Of a stretch of 42,833 nucleotides of DNA, positions 39,447 to 42,833 are shown piece by piece (the stretch's first letter is position 1; each line of letters starts with the position of its first letter). The translations under genes and the position numbers were made by a program. The DNA comes from Gammaproteobacteria bacterium (GTDB lineage Bacteria; Pseudomonadota; Gammaproteobacteria; Eutrophobiales; Eutrophobiaceae), in contig CANKCB010000019.1 in the NCBI GenBank assembly GCA_947480335.1, positions 1-42,833 on the forward strand, written 5' to 3'. The notes under the pieces are model-generated. The model was not told the DNA's origin and did no database searches. It saw nothing but the letters and a program-made list of their open reading frames with translations.

Positions 39447-40214
39447 TCAATGGGTCATTGAATAAACCACCGCATTCGCACCGAGACGAAAGGCATCCGT
39501 TGAAGGTTTCAAAGGCATCTCGCCCTGACTGTACCATTCCCAGAAGTTGGCCAAATCGTTATTAAAACCAGCCGCAATGGCAATATTACCATTATCATCG
39601 AGAATCGCGTTATAGGTGATATTTTCACCAGGCACATACGGGGCCATTGCATCCAGATTATCCAGTTTAAAATGTATATTGAAAAACGGCTGGGATGTCT
39701 CTATGGCAACAAACAAACGATCCGGAAACGCCCGATATACCTGTGATTTCATCGTCGCAATCTGGATGGCACCATCAAAATCATCCATCAGGATAAACCC
39801 GCCACGACGAATATATTCGCGCAAATTACTGACCTCCGTTGCGGTCAGTGCCATTTCACCGGGTTCTGAGATATAGGCAAACGGATAATCAAACAGTTCT
39901 TCGCTGGACATCTCTACTACGCTGTAGGACATCACATCCACATTGATACCGGTCGCCCGTTTGATGAACTCGTTCAGATTCTGATCAGAAGCAGGATAAT
40001 TATGCGACCAACCGCGATGACCGATATAGCCATTGGTACCAAAGTGCAGACGAGCCACAACCAGTTCGGTAGGTGGTGGTTCGTTTTGTTCAACGCCACG
40101 CCGGCTGCGACGACCCTGAGAATAGGCTGACGTCACGAATACCATTAACAAAATTATGGCCAGTAACCATAGCGCACTGTTTCGTATTGTCGGAATATTT
40201 CTGGTCAATGTCAT
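39447..40214 (-). CDS. DUF4159 domain protein, exported
   Basis: The 255-residue protein has an N-terminal signal or anchor segment (SALWLLAIILLMVFVTSAYS), a short basic and acidic linker (RRSRRGVEQNEPPP) and then a DUF4159 domain of about 200 residues. That domain contains FGTNGYIGHRGWSHNYPASD, FAYISEPGEMALTATEVSNL and YIRRGGFILMDDFDG. DUF4159 is related to glutamine amidotransferase-like folds and often accompanies MoxR/DUF58/VWA gene sets. Here it stands alone between a DUF1993 gene and a divergent esterase. The function is unknown; a periplasmic or lipid-anchored location is inferred. Confidence 0.85.
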   Translation of the reverse strand: MTLTRNIPTIRNSALWLLAIILLMVFVTSAYSQGRRSRRGVEQNEPPPTELVVARLHFGTNGYIGHRGWSHNYPASDQNLNEFIKRATGINVDVMSYSVVEMSSEELFDYPFAYISEPGEMALTATEVSNLREYIRRGGFILMDDFDGAIQIATMKSQVYRAFPDRLFVAIETSQPFFNIHFKLDNLDAMAPYVPGENITYNAILDDNGNIAIAAGFNNDLANFWEWYSQGEMPLKPSTDAFRLGANAVVYSMTH

Positions 40215-40341
40215 ATCCGGTTTTTGTGACGTTCTGATCTAGTATAGACGGACTCCACGGACAATTCCTATACGATCTTGTGTACTGTCAGGACAACTGT
40301 GACAATAGGGTCTGTTTATCTATTAAACCGGAAATTTATAA

Positions 40342-41004
40342 ATGGCTTACCTGCCCTGTGTAGAAATTGAAACCTCGAATGCTGTGAACGCCAGTGTCAT
40401 CTGGTTGCATGGGCTGGGTGCGAACGGCCATGATTTTGAACCAATTATTCCGGAACTCCGTTTGCCAAAACAGGCAGGCGTACGCTTTGTATTCCCGCAT
40501 GCCCCTTCCATTCCGGTTACGATTAATGGTGGCATGGTCATGCCGGCCTGGTATGACATTCTGGAAATGAGTATCGATCGGAAAATTGATTATGCCCAGA
40601 TCCTGGTCTCGGCTGGACGCATCAATGATCTGGTACAACGTGAAATCGATCGCGGTATTGCGAGTGAAAGAATTGTGCTGGCCGGATTTTCCCAGGGTGG
40701 TGCCGTGGCCTACCATGTGGCACTGACCTCCACCCGACCGTTGGCCGGTCTGCTCGCCTTGTCCACCTATCTGGCCACGCAGGATAAAATCAGTGACACG
40801 GCTACACAATTATCACTGCCGGTACTGGTCTGTCACGGATTGTTTGATCCGGTGGTCCCGGAGATGCTGGGTCAACAGGCCATTGCCCGGTTACAGACCG
40901 TCGGGTATCAACCCGAATACAAGACCTACCCGATGCAACATAATGTATGCGCTGAGGAAGTCACTGACATCGCCAGCTGGTTACGCAGGATACTGCAGTT
41001 ATAA
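40342..41004 (+). CDS. Carboxylesterase of the acyl-protein thioesterase/phospholipase family
   Basis: This alpha/beta hydrolase of 220 aa belongs to the family of Pseudomonas carboxylesterase EstB and acyl-protein thioesterases. IWLHGLGANGHDFEPIIPEL forms the oxyanion region, GFSQGG holds Ser117, HGLFDPVVP holds Asp169, and PMQHNVCAEEV holds His200 (most relatives have GMGHSV here). The natural substrate is unknown; short-chain esters are likely. It has its own divergent upstream gap and a small hairpin (GATCGGTGTCCGATC, 41011-41025) just after the stop. Confidence 0.9.
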   Translation: MAYLPCVEIETSNAVNASVIWLHGLGANGHDFEPIIPELRLPKQAGVRFVFPHAPSIPVTINGGMVMPAWYDILEMSIDRKIDYAQILVSAGRINDLVQREIDRGIASERIVLAGFSQGGAVAYHVALTSTRPLAGLLALSTYLATQDKISDTATQLSLPVLVCHGLFDPVVPEMLGQQAIARLQTVGYQPEYKTYPMQHNVCAEEVTDIASWLRRILQL

Positions 41005-41053
41005 CAGCGGGATCGGTGTCCGATCGATTGCATCTGTCATTGCCAAACCAGTG

Positions 41054-41686
41054 CTAGTTCAACTTGCCCTGACGTGCTGACTCCGTAAATAAAAATGCCG
41101 GAAAACCCGGACGTTGTTGCAGCCTATTAATATAGGACAATAAAACCGGGAACCCGACCAACAGCTTCAGGGTATTTGCCCAGATCAGATCGTAGGCAAT
41201 CACGATATCTGCAGCACTAAACGAGGCTCCCAACACATAATCATTCTTCGATAAATGGCTATCGAGTATGCGGGCCGCATTTTCATATTCATATCGACCA
41301 ATCTTGATTGCCAGGTTCGATCGCTGCGATTTCGGATACAGCAGCATGTTCTTGCGTATACTCCACAGCTGCGGTTCCATTTCTGCCAGACAAAAACAAA
41401 TCCACTGGTGATAATGAGCACGGGCAATCGTTGCTTGCGGTGGAATCAAACCGGCTTCGGGATATTTTTCCGCGATATAGGTACAAATCGCCGCTGACTC
41501 GGTAATTGTGTCATCACCATCGAGCAGCACCGGCAACTTGCCATACGGATTGATTGCCAGAAACTCGGGAGTCTTCTGTTCACCCTTGATCAGATTCACG
41601 CTGATTGCTTCATATTGCACGCCTGCTTCACGCAGTACCCAGTGTGCTCGCGCAGAACGGCTAATCCCGAATTCATAAAGTTTCAT
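41054..41686 (-). CDS. Glutathione S-transferase family protein
   Basis: The 210-residue protein has a thioredoxin-like N-terminal domain (MKLYEFGISRSARAHWVLRE, INPYGKLPVLLDGDDTITES) and an all-helical C-terminal domain (ADIVIAYDLIWANTLKLL). The cis-proline of KLPVL and the ITESAAI segment that binds the gamma-glutamyl group are present. The catalytic residue is probably a serine of SRSAR. The subclass and substrate cannot be told from sequence. It lies 24 bases downstream of the EEP-family gene on the same strand and may be cotranscribed. Confidence 0.9.
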   Translation of the reverse strand: MKLYEFGISRSARAHWVLREAGVQYEAISVNLIKGEQKTPEFLAINPYGKLPVLLDGDDTITESAAICTYIAEKYPEAGLIPPQATIARAHYHQWICFCLAEMEPQLWSIRKNMLLYPKSQRSNLAIKIGRYEYENAARILDSHLSKNDYVLGASFSAADIVIAYDLIWANTLKLLVGFPVLLSYINRLQQRPGFPAFLFTESARQGKLN

Positions 41687-41710
41687 CGTCTGTTACCTGC
41701 TTCACTCGTA

Positions 41711-42466
41711 TTATTGCAATTCAAATTCCGCATACAGCGGCATATGGTCCGACACGGTATGCCACGGGCGGCCACTGATACTCTGGCAGTTTAACAGATT
41801 AATATGGCGGAAATAGATCCTGTCCAGTGGCAAGAACGGCCAACCGGATGGATAGGTCATCGCATGATGTCCATGCAGGGTTTGAAACACTTCCTGCAAG
41901 CCGGCTTCGGCCAACAGGAATCGGCTGGCCCGTCCCCGCCAGTCATTAAAATCCCCCGCCACGATCAAGGGCGAGTTGTCCGGGACAGAATCACCTATAC
42001 GTTGGACCAGACGTTTCAATTGGCCAAGCCGGAGCATTTGAATCTGATCCAAATGTACACAGATGACATGGATCGGGGTACTACCTGGTATTACTTCAAA
42101 TACACCGTGTAACAAACTGCGACTGGCACGTTTTAATAATGACACATTCAGATTTTCCCATTGCAGGAACGGGTATTTACTCAGGATGGCATTACCATGA
42201 TGCCCGGAGTCATAGATCGCATTCTTGCCATAGGCAAAGTGCGGCCACATCTGGTCAGCCAGATATTCATACTGGGTAGCGTCAGGCAAGTCCAGCGTGC
42301 TTGCCCATTGAACACTGTGTTCACCGTGGATCTCTTGCAGGAACGCCAGATCCGCACCGGTCGTCTGGATAATTTCGCGTATACGGGGCAAGACGTACTT
42401 GCGATTGGTGATATTGAACCCCTTGTGAATATTGTAGGTCAGTATTTTCAGTCTGGTCTGGGACAT
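41711..42466 (-). CDS. Endonuclease/exonuclease/phosphatase (EEP) family protein
   Basis: The protein carries the EEP fold signatures: LKILTYNIHKGFN, DLAFLQEIHGEHS (metal-binding Glu), VAGDFNDWRG and the C-terminal SDHMPLYAEF (catalytic Asp and His). It resembles the YbhP type of small EEP proteins, which often occur near phospholipid genes and whose substrate is not settled. I use the ATG at 42466 (251 aa, MSQTRLKILTYN); an upstream GTG at 42505 would add 13 residues. Neither has a good ribosome binding site. Confidence 0.88.
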   Translation of the reverse strand: MSQTRLKILTYNIHKGFNITNRKYVLPRIREIIQTTGADLAFLQEIHGEHSVQWASTLDLPDATQYEYLADQMWPHFAYGKNAIYDSGHHGNAILSKYPFLQWENLNVSLLKRASRSLLHGVFEVIPGSTPIHVICVHLDQIQMLRLGQLKRLVQRIGDSVPDNSPLIVAGDFNDWRGRASRFLLAEAGLQEVFQTLHGHHAMTYPSGWPFLPLDRIYFRHINLLNCQSISGRPWHTVSDHMPLYAEFELQ

Positions 42467-42616
42467 CTGTGGGGAGTCAGTCCTGTTTACTTCGATACCT
42501 GCCACTCTATCATGAACCGTGCACCGTATCAGGTTGCCCGTATCAATTCATAGTCATAAACCCTAGAATAGCCCATGTTTTATTGTTGGCATGATTGATG
42601 TCGCCGGATACCTGAA

Positions 42617-42833
42617 TTGAACGACTTAGCTACACAGGAATATTACCAGAACAACCCCTCTGCCCGCTGGCTGGCACTGGCCAGCATCAGTATTTCAAAC
42701 TTTGTAGTTTCGGTCACCATGTCTGCGGTCAATGTGGCCGTACCGACCATTGCCCGGGAATTAAATGCGAATGCAATACTGGTCAGCTGGATGCCCACGG
42801 CCTTTTTGTTGTCGAATGCGATATTCCTGTTAC
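42617..42833 (+). CDS. DHA2-type MFS multidrug transporter, N-terminal part (cut by the window end)
   Basis: The frame from a TTG at 42617 reads LNDLATQEYYQNNPSARWL and runs open to the edge (72 codons). It then has the first membrane helix and the motif MSAVNVAVPTIARELNANA, followed by LVSWMPTAFLLSNAIFLL, the start of helix 2. This matches 14-helix EmrB/QacA-like exporters. An in-frame TGA at 42596 blocks any earlier start and no ATG is suitably placed, so TTG is the likely initiator. Substrate unknown. Confidence 0.85.
   Translation, partial: MNDLATQEYYQNNPSARWLALASISISNFVVSVTMSAVNVAVPTIARELNANAILVSWMPTAFLLSNAIFLL

Noticed and set aside
40336-40809. A 157-codon open frame on the minus strand
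   Set aside because: It mirrors the carboxylesterase gene, which has its full catalytic triad; the mirror protein looks like a shadow.
41011-41025. Terminator after the carboxylesterase gene
   Set aside because: The stem is only 6 bases (GATCGG/CCGATC) with a 3-base loop and no T-run, too weak to call on its own.
1-42833. tRNA, rRNA, prophage, toxin-antitoxin or defence genes
   Set aside because: Gene-free gaps are few and all under about 260 bases; none shows a tRNA-like cloverleaf, and no gene product resembles phage, toxin or known defence proteins.

Overview
The window is a chromosomal housekeeping region of a gammaproteobacterium with roughly balanced base composition. Three things support this placement: the gene order rpsB-tsf-pyrH-frr-uppS-cdsA-dxr-rseP-bamA-skp-lpxD-fabZ-lpxA-lpxB-rnhB-dnaE-accA-tilS, a mutH gene, and an adjacent fabA-fabB pair. 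A class III (PhaC/PhaE) polyhydroxyalkanoate synthase and a long-form IspG argue against an enteric bacterium. I cannot name the genus.

Layout. Bases 1-142 are one end of an IS3-family insertion sequence. It has cut off the 5' part of a von Willebrand/FHA membrane protein gene (143-1587). A secreted cyclophilin with a DUF11 repeat and a CFI-type C-terminal sorting tail follows on the minus strand (1660-3399). From 3656 to 24294 the minus strand carries the large conserved cluster for translation, isoprenoid and phospholipid precursors, envelope assembly (RseP, BamA, Skp), lipid A (LpxD, LpxA, LpxB with FabZ), DNA replication (DnaE, RnhB) and fatty acid synthesis (AccA). A strong divergent promoter region (24295-24480) separates this from map-glnD-mutH-dusA on the plus strand (24480-29657). 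A PHA module (phasin, phaE, phaC; minus strand, 29898-32709) comes next, then acs and ispG (minus) and fabA-fabB (plus). The right end (38339-42833) is a mixed set: ArfB ribosome rescue factor, DUF1993 and DUF4159 proteins, a carboxylesterase, a GST, an EEP-family phosphodiesterase and the start of a DHA2-type MFS exporter.

The genes form a coherent biology of fatty acid and lipid A synthesis (accA, fabZ, fabA, fabB, lpx genes), envelope biogenesis and carbon storage (acs, phaEC, phasin). I see no CRISPR array, prophage, rRNA or tRNA gene and no obvious defence system. The least ordinary items are the cyclophilin-DUF11-CFI fusion, the IS-truncated VWA-FHA gene, an 86-residue basic tail on ribosomal protein S2 that resembles tails on PhaE and the phasin, and several strong hairpins or short repeats in the few intergenic gaps. 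Start codons other than ATG are frequent (tilS, lpxA, cdsA, pyrH, phaE, fabB and the MFS gene). All functional names rest on motif and family recognition by eye; no database search was run.
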